From DASSUW01 sp963830725 (GTDB taxonomy: Bacteria; Actinomycetota; Thermoleophilia; Solirubrobacterales; Solirubrobacteraceae): a stretch of DNA of 64,000 bases. The notes beneath the pieces are model-generated. The model saw only the letters and a list, made by a program, of their open reading frames with translations, had not been told where the DNA came from and ran no database searches. Both the position numbers and the translations under genes were made by a program. Positions 44,448-53,147 of this stretch are shown here, one piece after another. The stretch is taken from assembly GCA_963830725.1 (NCBI GenBank), contig CAWHNO010000013.1, forward strand, positions 186,001 to 250,000. The letters run 5' to 3'. How positions within the stretch are numbered: the stretch's first letter is position 1; each line of letters starts with the position of its first letter.

Positions 44448-46460
44448 CGGCGCAGCTTCGTTACTCGGTCGAGGTCGAGCGGCCAGGCATGCTGCACGCC
44501 GCCTTCGTGCGCTCACCGCACCCGCACGCGCGCGTGGTCTCGGTCTCGGGCGCCGGACGACGCGGTGGTGCTGACCGGCGACGACGTCGCGGATCTCGGC
44601 CGCTACGGCTGCCAGGTCAAGGACCAGCGTGTCCTCGCCGACGTCGCTCGCCACGCCGGCGACGTCGTCGCCGCGGTCGCGGCGCCGACCCGCGCGGCGG
44701 CGCGCGCCGCGGCCCGCGCCGTCGAGGTCGAGTACGAGGAGTTGCCCGCCGTGTTCGACGCGCTCGACGCGGTCGCGCCCGGCGCGCCGCTGCTGCATCG
44801 CGAGGCGGCGGCCAGTGCGAAGGACGCCGTATCGATCGACGTCCGGCCGATCGCGCGCACCAACGTCTGCCACCGCTTCCGCATCCGCCACGGCGACGTC
44901 GCCGATGGGTTCGCGCAGGCCGACGTCGTCGTGCAGGAGGTCTACCGCACGGCCGGCGCCGCGCACGTGCCGATGGAGCCGCACGCCGCGCTCGCCGAGT
45001 GGGAGGACGGCCGCCTGACGATCTGGAGCGGCACGCAGACCCCGTTCAACACGCGCGCGGACCTCGCCGGCCTGTTCGGCGTCGAGGAGGAGCGGATCCG
45101 GGTCGTCGCGCCGGCGATGGGCGGCTCGTTCGGGGCCAAGACGTTCGTGCGCCTCGAGGCGCTGGTCGCGGCGCTGGCGCGCAAGGCCGGCCGGCCGGTC
45201 AAGGCGGTGCTCGACCGCGGCGAGGAGTTCGTCACCCTCAACCGCCACCCGGCGGTCGTGCGCGTCAGGATCGGCGCGAAGCGGGACGGCACGCTGGTGG
45301 CCAAGGAGGTCGACTGCTGGTGCGATACCGGCGCCTACGCCGACTGCGGGCCCGGCGTGGCGACCAAGATGGGCTACGCCGGCGTCGGTCCGTACCGGAT
45401 CCCGCACGTGCGCGTGGACTCGCTGGCGATCTACACGAACCTTCCGCCCAACGGCGCCTTCCGCGGCTACGGGGCGATGCAGTCGGTGTGGGCATCGGAG
45501 CGCACAATGGACGTGCTGGCCGGCGAGCTGGGGATGAGCCCGCTCGAGCTGCGCCGGAAGAACCTCCTGCGCGACGGCGACGTCTTCGCCACCGGCGAGG
45601 TCATGCACGACGTCCACTTCGAGGACTGCCTGCAGGCGGCGGCCGACGCCGTCGGCTACGAGCAGGACCCGCGCGGGAAGGGCTTGTGCGTGCTGCTCAA
45701 GGGCATGCAGACCCCGAGCCGCGCGGCGATCGGCGTCGAGCGCAACCCGGTCGGCTACGTCGTCCGCAGCGCGTCGTGCGAGATGGGCCAGGACGTGCGC
45801 CAGTCGATCCGGCTGATGGCGGCGCAGCTGCTGGGCTGCGAGCCGGGCCAGGTCGAGGTCCCCGACCCCGACACCGACAGCTCGCCGTTCGACACCCGCA
45901 CGACCTCGAGCCGCTCGACCTACATGATGGGGCGCGCGCTGGCCGAGGCGGTGAAGGACATGGGCGACGGCGAGCGCGGCTTCGGCGAGGTTCGCAACGA
46001 GGGCGGCCTCGACCCCGAAACCGGCCAGGGCGTCGCGTCCACTCACTGGCATCAGGGCGCGGCTGCGGCTCACGTGAGCCTCGATTCCGAGACCGGGCGG
46101 CTGACCGTCGAGCACCTGCACGCCGCCGTCTACGCCGGCCGCGTGGTCAACCGCCCGGGCGCCGAGCTCCAGAACGAGGGGTCGATGCTGATGGGCCTCG
46201 GCACGACGCTCTTCGAGGGGATCGAGTTCGCCGACGGCCAGGTCACCAACGCCAACCTGTCCGACTACAACGTGCCCGCGGCCGGCGACGTGCCGCGGCT
46301 CTCGCACGACCTGATCGAGCGCGACGGCGCCGAGGTCCACGGCCTCGGCGAGACCGCGCTGCCGCCGGTTCCGCCGGCGATCGGCAACGCGCTCGCCTCG
46401 CTCGGCGCGCACGTCACCGAGCTGCCGATCACGCCCGAGCGCGTGCTGGAGGCGCTGTGA
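44432..46460 (+). CDS. Molybdenum hydroxylase large subunit (CoxL/XdhA type, one frameshift)
   Basis: Molybdopterin-cytosine-dinucleotide subunit, about 675 residues after repair, shorter than the 760-800 usual for CoxL. From GTG 44432: RYSVEVERPGMLHAAFVRSPHPHAR, then a net +1 break near 44553, VLTGDDVADLG, EVYRTAGAAHVPMEPHAA, GTQTPFNTRADLAG, PPNGAFRGYGAMQS (Mo-site loop) and VHGLGETALPPVPPAIGNAL with the catalytic glutamate. The AYRCSFR signature of aerobic CO dehydrogenase is absent, so the substrate is an organic heterocycle, aldehyde or similar ring rather than CO. Confidence 0.92.
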
Positions 46461-46879
46461 TCGTCGCGCTGACGCTCAACGGCCGCCCGGCGGAGCTCGA
46501 CGTGCGCACGGACGAGATGCTGCTCGAGGCGCTCCGCCGGCAGGGCCTCAACTCCGTGCGCGAGACGTGCGCGATCGGCGTCTGCGGCGCCTGCACGGTG
46601 CTGCTCGACGGCGAGCCGGTCTCCGGCTGCCTGACGCTGGCGGCCACCGCGGCGGGGCGGGAGCTCACCACGGTCGAAGGGCTCGACGAGTCCGATGCGG
46701 TGCTGCGCGCCTTCAACGACGCCCACGCCTTCCAGTGCGGCTGGTGCACGCCTGGCTTCGTGCTCACCGTCAAGGCGATGCGACCCGGCGACGACGTCCG
46801 CGAGGCGCTGGGCGGCAACCTGTGCCGCTGCGGCTGCTACGTGAAGATCGAGGAGGCGGTGCGCCGGTGCGTCTCGTGA
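46457..46879 (+). CDS. Molybdenum hydroxylase 2Fe-2S subunit (CoxS type)
   Basis: A 140-residue protein with the plant-ferredoxin cluster (CAIGVCGACTVLLDG, then C in VSGC) and the second cluster CGWCTPG with CRCGCY, a variant of the common CRCTGY. GTG 46457 overlaps the large-subunit TGA and its 3' end overlaps the FAH gene. The order FAD-large-FeS differs from the coxMSL order. Confidence 0.95.
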   Translation: MIVALTLNGRPAELDVRTDEMLLEALRRQGLNSVRETCAIGVCGACTVLLDGEPVSGCLTLAATAAGRELTTVEGLDESDAVLRAFNDAHAFQCGWCTPGFVLTVKAMRPGDDVREALGGNLCRCGCYVKIEEAVRRCVS

Positions 46880-47709
46880 CCTACGACGCAGGCGCCGGTC
46901 CGCGGGTCGGGGCGCTGGCCGGGAAGGACGCGGTGATCGACCTCGCGTTCGGCGGCGACATGGTCGAGTACATCGAGCGCGGCGCGCCGGAGAGCACCAC
47001 CGTGCCGATCGAGGGCGCGCGCCTGCTCGCGCCGCTGCGGCCGCGCTCGCTGCGCGACTTCCTCGCCTTCGAGGGGCACATGAAGAACGCCCTCTCGCGG
47101 CTCGGCCGCCCGATCCCCGACGAGTGGTACGAGATCCCCGCCTACTACAAGGGCATGCCCGACACGGTGATCGGCCCCGAGGACGAGATCCCCTGGCCGG
47201 CATGGACCGACAGGCTCGACCACGAGCTCGAGCTGGCCGCGATCATCGGCACGCAGGTCCGCGACGTGGCGCCCGAGGACGCCGCGGACTGCATCTTCGG
47301 CTACACGATCTGGAACGACGTCTCGGCCCGCGACGTGCAGACCCGCGAGCTGCCCGTCGGCATGGGCCCGGCCAAGGCCAAGGACTGGGACGGCTCGAAC
47401 GTGCTCGGCCCGTGCATCGTCACCGCCGACGAGCTCGACGCCTCCGGACTCGCCATGCGCGTGCGCGTCAACGGCGAGCAGTGGGGCGAGGCGAGCTCGG
47501 CCGAGATGCACCACACGTTCGCCGACATGATCGCCTACGCCTCGCGCTCGCAGACGCTCTACCCGGGCGAGGTCTTCGGCTCGGGGACCGCGCCAGGAGG
47601 CTCGGGGCTGGAGCTCGACCGCTGGCTCGAGCCGGGCGACCTCGTCGAGCTCGAGATCGAGGGGATCGGCGTGCTGCGCAACCGCATCGGAAGAAAGGGA
47701 GGCACCTGA
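46867..47709 (+). CDS. Fumarylacetoacetate hydrolase-family protein
   Basis: A 280-residue FAH-fold hydrolase/decarboxylase. Metal ligands are in DHELELAAIIG and the adjacent IFGYTIWNDVSARDVQ; KAKDWDGSNVLGPCIVT and GTAPGGSGLE are typical C-terminal motifs. FAH proteins cleave C-C bonds of 1,3-diketo acids or decarboxylate ring-cleavage products. GTG 46867 overlaps the FeS subunit. It supports a catabolic role for the operon. Confidence 0.94.
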   Translation: MRLVTYDAGAGPRVGALAGKDAVIDLAFGGDMVEYIERGAPESTTVPIEGARLLAPLRPRSLRDFLAFEGHMKNALSRLGRPIPDEWYEIPAYYKGMPDTVIGPEDEIPWPAWTDRLDHELELAAIIGTQVRDVAPEDAADCIFGYTIWNDVSARDVQTRELPVGMGPAKAKDWDGSNVLGPCIVTADELDASGLAMRVRVNGEQWGEASSAEMHHTFADMIAYASRSQTLYPGEVFGSGTAPGGSGLELDRWLEPGDLVELEIEGIGVLRNRIGRKGGT

Positions 47710-48000
47710 ATGGCCTACGTCGTCTGCGCCAAGTGGACCGCCAAGGAGGGGCTCGAGGACCGGCTGGCCGAGATCTGCGAGGAGATGACCGAGCCCTCGC
47801 GGGCCGAGCCCGGCAACGCCTTCTACCAGGCGCATCGCTCGCCCGACGACCCGCGCCTGTTCTTCCTCTACGAGCAGTACGAGGACGAGGCCGGCTACGA
47901 GGCGCACATGGCCTCGGAGCACTTCACCCGCCTCGTCAAGGACGAGGCGATCCCGAACATCCTCGAGTCCCGCGAGCGGGAGTTCTACGAGACGCTGTGA
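47710..48000 (+). CDS. Antibiotic biosynthesis monooxygenase-like (ABM) protein
   Basis: A 96-residue dimeric ferredoxin-like protein: YVVCAKWTAKEGLEDRLAEI, EPGNAFYQAHRSPDDPRLFFLYEQYEDEAGYEAHMASEHF. The His/Tyr/Glu pattern is that of quinol monooxygenases such as YgiN. It could oxidise a hydroquinone-type intermediate or serve as an accessory. Abuts the FAH stop exactly. Confidence 0.9.
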   Translation: MAYVVCAKWTAKEGLEDRLAEICEEMTEPSRAEPGNAFYQAHRSPDDPRLFFLYEQYEDEAGYEAHMASEHFTRLVKDEAIPNILESREREFYETL

Positions 48001-48665
48001 AGCTTCAGAACGAGTTCACGGTCCCGGCCCCCGTCGAGCGCGCGTGGGAGGTGCTGCTCGACGTCGAGCGCGTCGCGCCGTGCCTGCCGGGCGCCGCCCT
48101 CACGGGCTCCGACGGCGACGAGCACCAGGGCACGATGACGATCAAGATCGGCCCGATCACCAGCCGCTACCAGGGCACGGTGAAGATCGAGGAGGCCGAC
48201 GAGGCCAACCGGCGCGCGGTCATGCGCGCACGGGCGCGCGACAGCCGCGGCCAGGGCAACGCCGCCGCGACCATCACGTCGACGATGGAGGCCGTCGCGG
48301 GCGGCACGCGCGTGCGCGTGGAGACCGACATGCGGATCAGCGGCCCGGCGGCGCAGTTCGGCCGGGGCGTGATGCAGGACGTGAGCGCCAAGCTGATGGG
48401 TCGCTTCGCCGACTGCCTGGCCGAGCAGATGTCCGGCGGTCCGGCGCCGTCGGCCGAGCCCGCGGCGGCGGCCACGACGCCGCGCCGCCCGGCCGCGGAT
48501 CCGCCGCCGGGGCCGGCCGGCGACTCCGCGGAGGCCGCGGCGCGCCGGACCGAGGAGGTGCTCGACCTCGGCGAGGCGAGCCGCGAGGCCGTGATCAAGC
48601 GTGCCGCTCCGGTGGCTGCCGGGCTGCTGCTGCTCGTCCTGCTGCTGTGGAGGAGGAACCGATGA
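47997..48665 (+). CDS. coxG: CoxG-like SRPBCC protein with C-terminal membrane anchor
   Basis: A 222-residue protein. The first 150 residues form the SRPBCC fold of CoxG (FTVPAPVERAWEVLLDVERVAPCLPGA, GPITSRYQGTVKIEE), a Pro/Ala linker follows, and a C-terminal helix (APVAAGLLLLVLLLWRRNR) anchors it to the membrane. CoxG proteins tether molybdenum hydroxylases such as CO dehydrogenase to the membrane, so this fits its neighbours. GTG start overlaps the ABM stop. Confidence 0.92.
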   Translation: MKLQNEFTVPAPVERAWEVLLDVERVAPCLPGAALTGSDGDEHQGTMTIKIGPITSRYQGTVKIEEADEANRRAVMRARARDSRGQGNAAATITSTMEAVAGGTRVRVETDMRISGPAAQFGRGVMQDVSAKLMGRFADCLAEQMSGGPAPSAEPAAAATTPRRPAADPPPGPAGDSAEAAARRTEEVLDLGEASREAVIKRAAPVAAGLLLLVLLLWRRNR

Positions 48666-49441
48666 GCGATGAGCTCGCGCGCTTCCGCCTCGACGACCGC
48701 GTCGCCATCGTCAGCGGCGGCTCCGGCGGCATCGGCGGGCGGCTGTGCGAGGCGCTGGCCGGCGTCGGCGCGCGGATCGTGGTCGTCGGCCGCGACCGCG
48801 ACCGCGCCGCGGCGGCGCTCGAGGCGGCCGGCGGCGACGGCATCGCCGTGGCCGCCGACGTCACCCGCAAGGGCGACGCCGACCAGGTCGCCGAGGCCGC
48901 CATGCAGGCGTTCGGCCGCGTCGACGTCATCGTCAACGCCGTCGGCGGCGGCGCCGGCGGGGCGCTCTACCCGGCCGAGGAGTACCCCGAGTCCGAGTGG
49001 GACCGGATGCTCGACCTCAACCTGCGCTCGGCCCTGCTGCCGACCCAGGCCGCGGTGCGGGCGATGATCGCCGGCGGCCGCGGCGGCCGCGTGCTGCACC
49101 TGAGCTCGGTCCGCGGCCAGCTCGGCATCGACAACGGCTTCTCCGCCTACGTCGCGGCCAAGGGCGCGCTCGACGCGCTCACGCGCCAGCAGGCGACCGA
49201 GTGGGCCAAGCACGCGATCACGGTCAACGCCATCTCGCCGACCTTCGTCAAGACGCCGCAGGTCGAGGATCTGCTGGCCGACGACGCGTTCCGCGAGGGC
49301 CTCTACAAGCGCATCCCGCTCGGCCGGATCGCCGAGGTCGACGACGTGGTCGGCGCCGTGCTGCTGCTGTGCAGCGACGCGTCGGCCTTCATCACCGGCC
49401 AGATCCTGACCCTCGACGGAGGCCTCACCGCGTGCCAGTGA
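48662..49441 (+). CDS. Short-chain dehydrogenase/reductase
   Basis: A 259-residue classical SDR. The nucleotide loop is SGGSGGIGG near residue 18, NAVGGG at the NNAG position, and the catalytic pair Tyr163-Lys167 lies in SAYVAAKGAL with the serine in LHLSSVRG. C-terminus ITGQILTLDGG is standard. Probably oxidises a hydroxy intermediate of the pathway. Overlaps coxG and the GntR gene. Confidence 0.95.
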   Translation: MSDELARFRLDDRVAIVSGGSGGIGGRLCEALAGVGARIVVVGRDRDRAAAALEAAGGDGIAVAADVTRKGDADQVAEAAMQAFGRVDVIVNAVGGGAGGALYPAEEYPESEWDRMLDLNLRSALLPTQAAVRAMIAGGRGGRVLHLSSVRGQLGIDNGFSAYVAAKGALDALTRQQATEWAKHAITVNAISPTFVKTPQVEDLLADDAFREGLYKRIPLGRIAEVDDVVGAVLLLCSDASAFITGQILTLDGGLTACQ

Positions 49442-50085
49442 CCGAGGCGCCCTTCACCCGCTCCAACCTCCGCGAGCAGATCAAGGACGTGATCCTGCAG
49501 CGCATCGTCTCGCACGAGTACCCGCCGGGGGCGCGGCTGGTGGAGACCCGGATCGCGCAGGAGCTGGGCGTCTCGCAGGCCTCGGTGCGCGAGGCGCTGC
49601 GGGACCTCGAGCAGCTCGGGTGCGTGATCCACGAGCCGTTCCGCGGCTGCTCCGTGAAGGCGTTCAGCGCCGACGAGCTGCTCGAGGCGTTCCCCGTCCG
49701 GGCCGCGCTGGAGGCGCTCGCCGCGCGCCTGGCGGCCGAGCACATCACCGAGGACGAGCTGCTGCTGCTGGCCGAGCTGCTCGAGCGCATGCGCGACGCG
49801 GCCAGGCGCGGCGACGCGCACGACCAGTCGCAGGCGAACGCCTCGTTCCACGCGACGATCGTGCGCGCGGCGCGCAACTCCCTGCTCGAGCGCCAGTGGT
49901 CGTTCCTGGAGCCGTACTCGCGGACCTACCTGACGGTCTCGCGGCCCGGCCTCGACCTGCGGGCACTGTCCGAGCGCCACGTCCCGATCCTCGACGCCCT
50001 GCGCGCCCGCGACGGCGACGCGGCCGCCGAGGCCATGCACCGACATCTCATGGACGCCGCCGAACTGCTGAAGGAGCCCGCGTGA
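49438..50085 (+). CDS. GntR-family regulator of the catabolic operon
   Basis: A 215-residue FadR-type regulator: SNLREQIKDVILQRIVSHEYPPGARLVE and AQELGVSQASVREALRDLEQLG form the winged helix, followed by an FCD domain with HATIVRAARNSLLE and ERHVPILDALRARDGDAA. Being within the operon, it probably responds to a pathway acid. The palindrome at 41782-41804 is the natural target. GTG 49438 overlaps the SDR stop; GTG 49432 is an alternative. Confidence 0.93.
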   Translation: MTEAPFTRSNLREQIKDVILQRIVSHEYPPGARLVETRIAQELGVSQASVREALRDLEQLGCVIHEPFRGCSVKAFSADELLEAFPVRAALEALAARLAAEHITEDELLLLAELLERMRDAARRGDAHDQSQANASFHATIVRAARNSLLERQWSFLEPYSRTYLTVSRPGLDLRALSERHVPILDALRARDGDAAAEAMHRHLMDAAELLKEPA

Positions 50086-50801
50086 CCCGCATCGTCGACC
50101 TCTCCATGCCCGTCCACATGGACATGCTGACCTTCCCGCGCGTGCCGCCGCCGGCCATGTGCGTCTACGAGAGCCACACCGAGTTCGCCGAGCGGATCGG
50201 GGCCGCCGCGTACGGCGTCGACTCGCTCACCGCCAGCTACCTGGTGGTGCAGAACGACCACGTCGGCACGCACCTCGACGCGCGCAAGCACATCGTCCCC
50301 GACGCCGGCGGGCCGGACACGATCCCGCTCGAGTACTGCATCTCCGACGGCGTGCTGCTCGACTTCACGGACCGCGCGCCGGGCGACATCATCAGCGCGG
50401 CCGACATCGAGGCGGCGCTGGCGAAGATCGACTACGAGGTCAAGGAGCGCGACATCGTGCTCATCCACACCGGGGCGGGCGCGTACAACACCGAGGAGCG
50501 CTACCGCACCGACCACCCCGGGATGAGCGCCGAGGCCACGCGCTGGCTGATCGAGCGCGGCGTGCGGCTGATGGGCTGCGACGCCATCACCTTCGACCCG
50601 CCGGTGTGGGCGATGTTCGAGAAGCAGAAGTTCTGGGAGGCGCACCGGGTGATGTGGGACGAGGAGTACTGGCATCTGGAGAACCTCATGAACCTCGAGC
50701 AGATCGGCCGCCCGTACGGCTTCCAGCTCATCGTCACGCCGGTCAAGTGGGTGGGGACGACGGCGGCGCCGGTGCGCGCCGTCGCGCTCGTGGAGGACTG
50801 A
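50082..50801 (+). CDS. Cyclase-family metal-dependent hydrolase
   Basis: A 239-residue PF04199 protein (kynurenine formamidase, isatin hydrolase type). RIVDLSMPVHMDM begins the fold; the metal site is NDHVGTHLDARKH with two His and an Asp. IVLIHTGAGAYN and GCDAITFDPP complete the family pattern. Members open lactam or formyl-amide bonds. The operon contains a second cyclase domain at 51750, implying two hydrolytic steps or a paralogous pair. Confidence 0.92.
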   Translation: MTRIVDLSMPVHMDMLTFPRVPPPAMCVYESHTEFAERIGAAAYGVDSLTASYLVVQNDHVGTHLDARKHIVPDAGGPDTIPLEYCISDGVLLDFTDRAPGDIISAADIEAALAKIDYEVKERDIVLIHTGAGAYNTEERYRTDHPGMSAEATRWLIERGVRLMGCDAITFDPPVWAMFEKQKFWEAHRVMWDEEYWHLENLMNLEQIGRPYGFQLIVTPVKWVGTTAAPVRAVALVED

Positions 50802-51688
50802 TGGCCGATTCCGACCATCTGATGCTGCGTTTCGACGATCCCGCGTGCGGCGAGGTGGGGCGTGCCGGCGGCAAGGGCGCGTCGCTGGCGCGGATGAGCG
50901 GCCTCGGCCTACCCGTGCCGCCGGGGTTCGTCGTCCCCGCCGACTGCCTGGCGGCCGCCGTCGACGCCGACGAGCTGAGGGCGGTGCTGCCCGATCACGA
51001 CAAGGCGCAGGCGATCGTCGCCGCGGCGCAGCCGCCGGCGGAGATCGCGGACGCGTACGCCGCGCTCGGGGACGAGGTGCCGGTGGCGGTCCGCAGCAGC
51101 GCCTGCGCGGAGGACTCCGAGACCGCCTCCTACGCCGGCCAGCAGGAGACGTACCTGTACGTGCGCGGGGCCGAGGCGGTGCTCGACCGGGTGCGCGACT
51201 GCTGGGCGTCGTTCTTCTCCGAGCGCGCGATCTTCTACCGGCAGAGGAAGGGCTCGCTCGACGATCTCGGCATGGCCGTGGTCGTGCAGCGGATGGTGCG
51301 CTCGGACGTCGCCGGCGTGCTCTTCACGTGCGACCCGGTGCGCGGGCGGCGCGACCGCATGGTGGTCGAGGCCGTGCTCGGGCTCGGCGAGGCGGCCGTG
51401 TCCGGCCAGGTCACGCCCGACCACTACATCCTCAGGCGCGACGGGACCGTCCGCAAGGCGCAGGTCGCGCAGCAGCCCTTCGCGGTCGTGCCGGTCGAGG
51501 CCGGCGGCACCGAGGAGCGCGAGCTCGGCGAGGAGGGCTCCGAGCAGAAGCTCGGAGAAGACCAGCTGCGTGAGCTGGCGCGGATGGGCGACGACCTCGA
51601 GCAGCGGCTCGGCGGGCCGCAGGACATCGAGTGGGCGCTGGAGGGCGGGGAGCTGTTCGTCCTCCAGGCGCGGCCGGTGACCACGTGA
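50801..51688 (+). CDS. PEP/pyruvate-binding ATP-grasp subunit (PEP synthase N-domain)
   Basis: A 295-residue protein equal to the N-terminal ATP-grasp domain of PEP synthase and pyruvate phosphate dikinase: GRAGGKGASLARM, PVAVRSSACAEDSETASYAGQQE, GVLFTCDPVRGRRDRMVVEAV and the closing DIEWALEGGELFVLQARPV. It has no His domain. It therefore pairs with the gene at 41838, as the subunits of phenylphosphate synthase do. ATP would phosphorylate His533 of that partner as pyrophosphate. Confidence 0.93.
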   Translation: MADSDHLMLRFDDPACGEVGRAGGKGASLARMSGLGLPVPPGFVVPADCLAAAVDADELRAVLPDHDKAQAIVAAAQPPAEIADAYAALGDEVPVAVRSSACAEDSETASYAGQQETYLYVRGAEAVLDRVRDCWASFFSERAIFYRQRKGSLDDLGMAVVVQRMVRSDVAGVLFTCDPVRGRRDRMVVEAVLGLGEAAVSGQVTPDHYILRRDGTVRKAQVAQQPFAVVPVEAGGTEERELGEEGSEQKLGEDQLRELARMGDDLEQRLGGPQDIEWALEGGELFVLQARPVTT

Positions 51689-51691
51689 GCG

Positions 51692-51736
51692 GGCCGCGCA
51701 AGCGCGGCCTTGCGAGTTCGCTTCGCGAACATCGCG
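51692..51736 (+). repeat. Palindromic repeat copy 4 before the HD-cyclase gene
   Basis: A perfect hairpin GGCCGCGC-AA-GCGCGGCC (51692-51709) followed by the same core found before trpG (GAGTTCGCTTCGCGAACATCG, 51714-51734). The start codon of the next gene lies 13 nt after the repeat. It interrupts an otherwise overlapping gene run. Confidence 0.7.
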
Positions 51737-51749
51737 GAGAGGTTGCCTT

Positions 51750-53147
51750 ATGAGCGAGTTGCTGCTCGAGCGGGCGCAGGCGTGGGTGGCCGAGGTGCAC
51801 CCGCACGCCCGCCACCTCGAGCGCACGCTCGACTGGCTGCTCGAGCTCGACCCCGGCGCCTCGGAGGCGGCGCGGATCGCCGCCGCGACGCACGACATCG
51901 AGCGCGCCTACCCCGACGAGTCTGCGGGCTGGGACTCCGCGCGCGACTGGGACTCGCCCGAGTACAACCGCTGGCATCAGGATCGCTGCGCCGACATCGT
52001 GGCGAGCGGCATGCGCGAGCGCGGCGCGCCCGACGCGCTGGCCGACGAGGTCGCGGGCCTCGTGCGCGTGCACGAGGACGGCGGCTGGGCGGTGGCCGAC
52101 CTCGTCCAGGCCGCCGACTCGTTGTCGTTCCTGGAGACGATGGTGCCGGTGATCGTCGGCTGGGTGGAGAGCGGCCGCGCTCCGCGCGAGCGGGCGGCGG
52201 GCAAGCTCGAGCACTCGGTCGAGCGGATCAGCTCCGACCTGCCGCGGGCGCGCGAGATCGGCGCGGCGCTGCTGGCCCCCGCGCTGTCGCGGGTGCGCGC
52301 TGCCAACGCGCCCGACGAGGTGCGCAGGCTGCTGGGCCTGGTGCGCAGCGGGCGGATGCACCGCCTCGCGCGCGACCGCTTCCCGCGCATGCCGCTGTGG
52401 CCCGGCCACCCGGCCTTCGAGGTCATCTCCTACCGCACGCCGCAGGGCATCCGCGCGGCCGGCGACCAGCCGTGGGGCCCGCCCAACGACGCCTGCCTGG
52501 GCTTCATGAGCGAGCTCGTGATGGGCACCGTGCACTCGGGCGCTCACATCGACGCCCACGCGCACATGACGATCGAGGGTCGCTGGCACGGGGGTACGGC
52601 CGACAACGATCTGGGCGACTTCGGACCGCTGAAGGGCGACGCCACGGAGATCCCGCCGCTGTGGCGGCGCGGGGTGCTCTACGACGTGCCCGGCCACCGC
52701 GGCGTGGACTCGCTGCCGGCCGGCGAGCCGGTGTCCGGCGACGAGCTGCTGGCGATCGAATCGGGGGGCGTCGCCGCCGGCGAGGGCGACGTGGCGCTCG
52801 TCCGCACCGGCTACCTGGCGCACTGGCCCGACCCCGACGCCCTGGCCGCCCACCGCGGCGCCGGGCCTGATATCAGCGCCGCCCGGCTGCTCGCAGAGCG
52901 CGGGGTGCTCGCCGTCGGCTCCGACACCGAGACCTTCGAGGTCCAGCCGGCGCCCGACCGCGGTGCGCCCGCCAACCCGCAGCCGGTCCACACGCTGCTG
53001 CTGATCGAGCGCGGGATCTACATCCTCGAGAGCCTCGACCTCGAGGCGCTCGCGCGCGCGGGCGTGCGCGAGTTCCTGTTCGTCGCCCTGCCGCTGGCCA
53101 TCCGCGGGGCCACGGGCTCGATGGTCGACCCGGTGGCGCTGTCATGA
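51750..53147 (+). CDS. Fusion of an HD/DUF4202-like domain with a cyclase-family hydrolase
   Basis: A 465-residue two-domain protein. Residues 1-195 resemble DUF4202/HD phosphohydrolases: AAATHDIERAYPD with His48-Asp49 and further His in RWHQDRC and RVHEDGGW. Residues about 205-465 are a PF04199 cyclase with metal-site His262, His266, Asp268, His270, His272 (VHSGAHIDAHAH, with Ala in place of the usual Thr) and the closing GVREFLFVALPL. I know of no named protein with this fusion. It likely performs two hydrolytic steps or couples phosphate removal to ring opening. Confidence 0.88.
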   Translation: MSELLLERAQAWVAEVHPHARHLERTLDWLLELDPGASEAARIAAATHDIERAYPDESAGWDSARDWDSPEYNRWHQDRCADIVASGMRERGAPDALADEVAGLVRVHEDGGWAVADLVQAADSLSFLETMVPVIVGWVESGRAPRERAAGKLEHSVERISSDLPRAREIGAALLAPALSRVRAANAPDEVRRLLGLVRSGRMHRLARDRFPRMPLWPGHPAFEVISYRTPQGIRAAGDQPWGPPNDACLGFMSELVMGTVHSGAHIDAHAHMTIEGRWHGGTADNDLGDFGPLKGDATEIPPLWRRGVLYDVPGHRGVDSLPAGEPVSGDELLAIESGGVAAGEGDVALVRTGYLAHWPDPDALAAHRGAGPDISAARLLAERGVLAVGSDTETFEVQPAPDRGAPANPQPVHTLLLIERGIYILESLDLEALARAGVREFLFVALPLAIRGATGSMVDPVALS

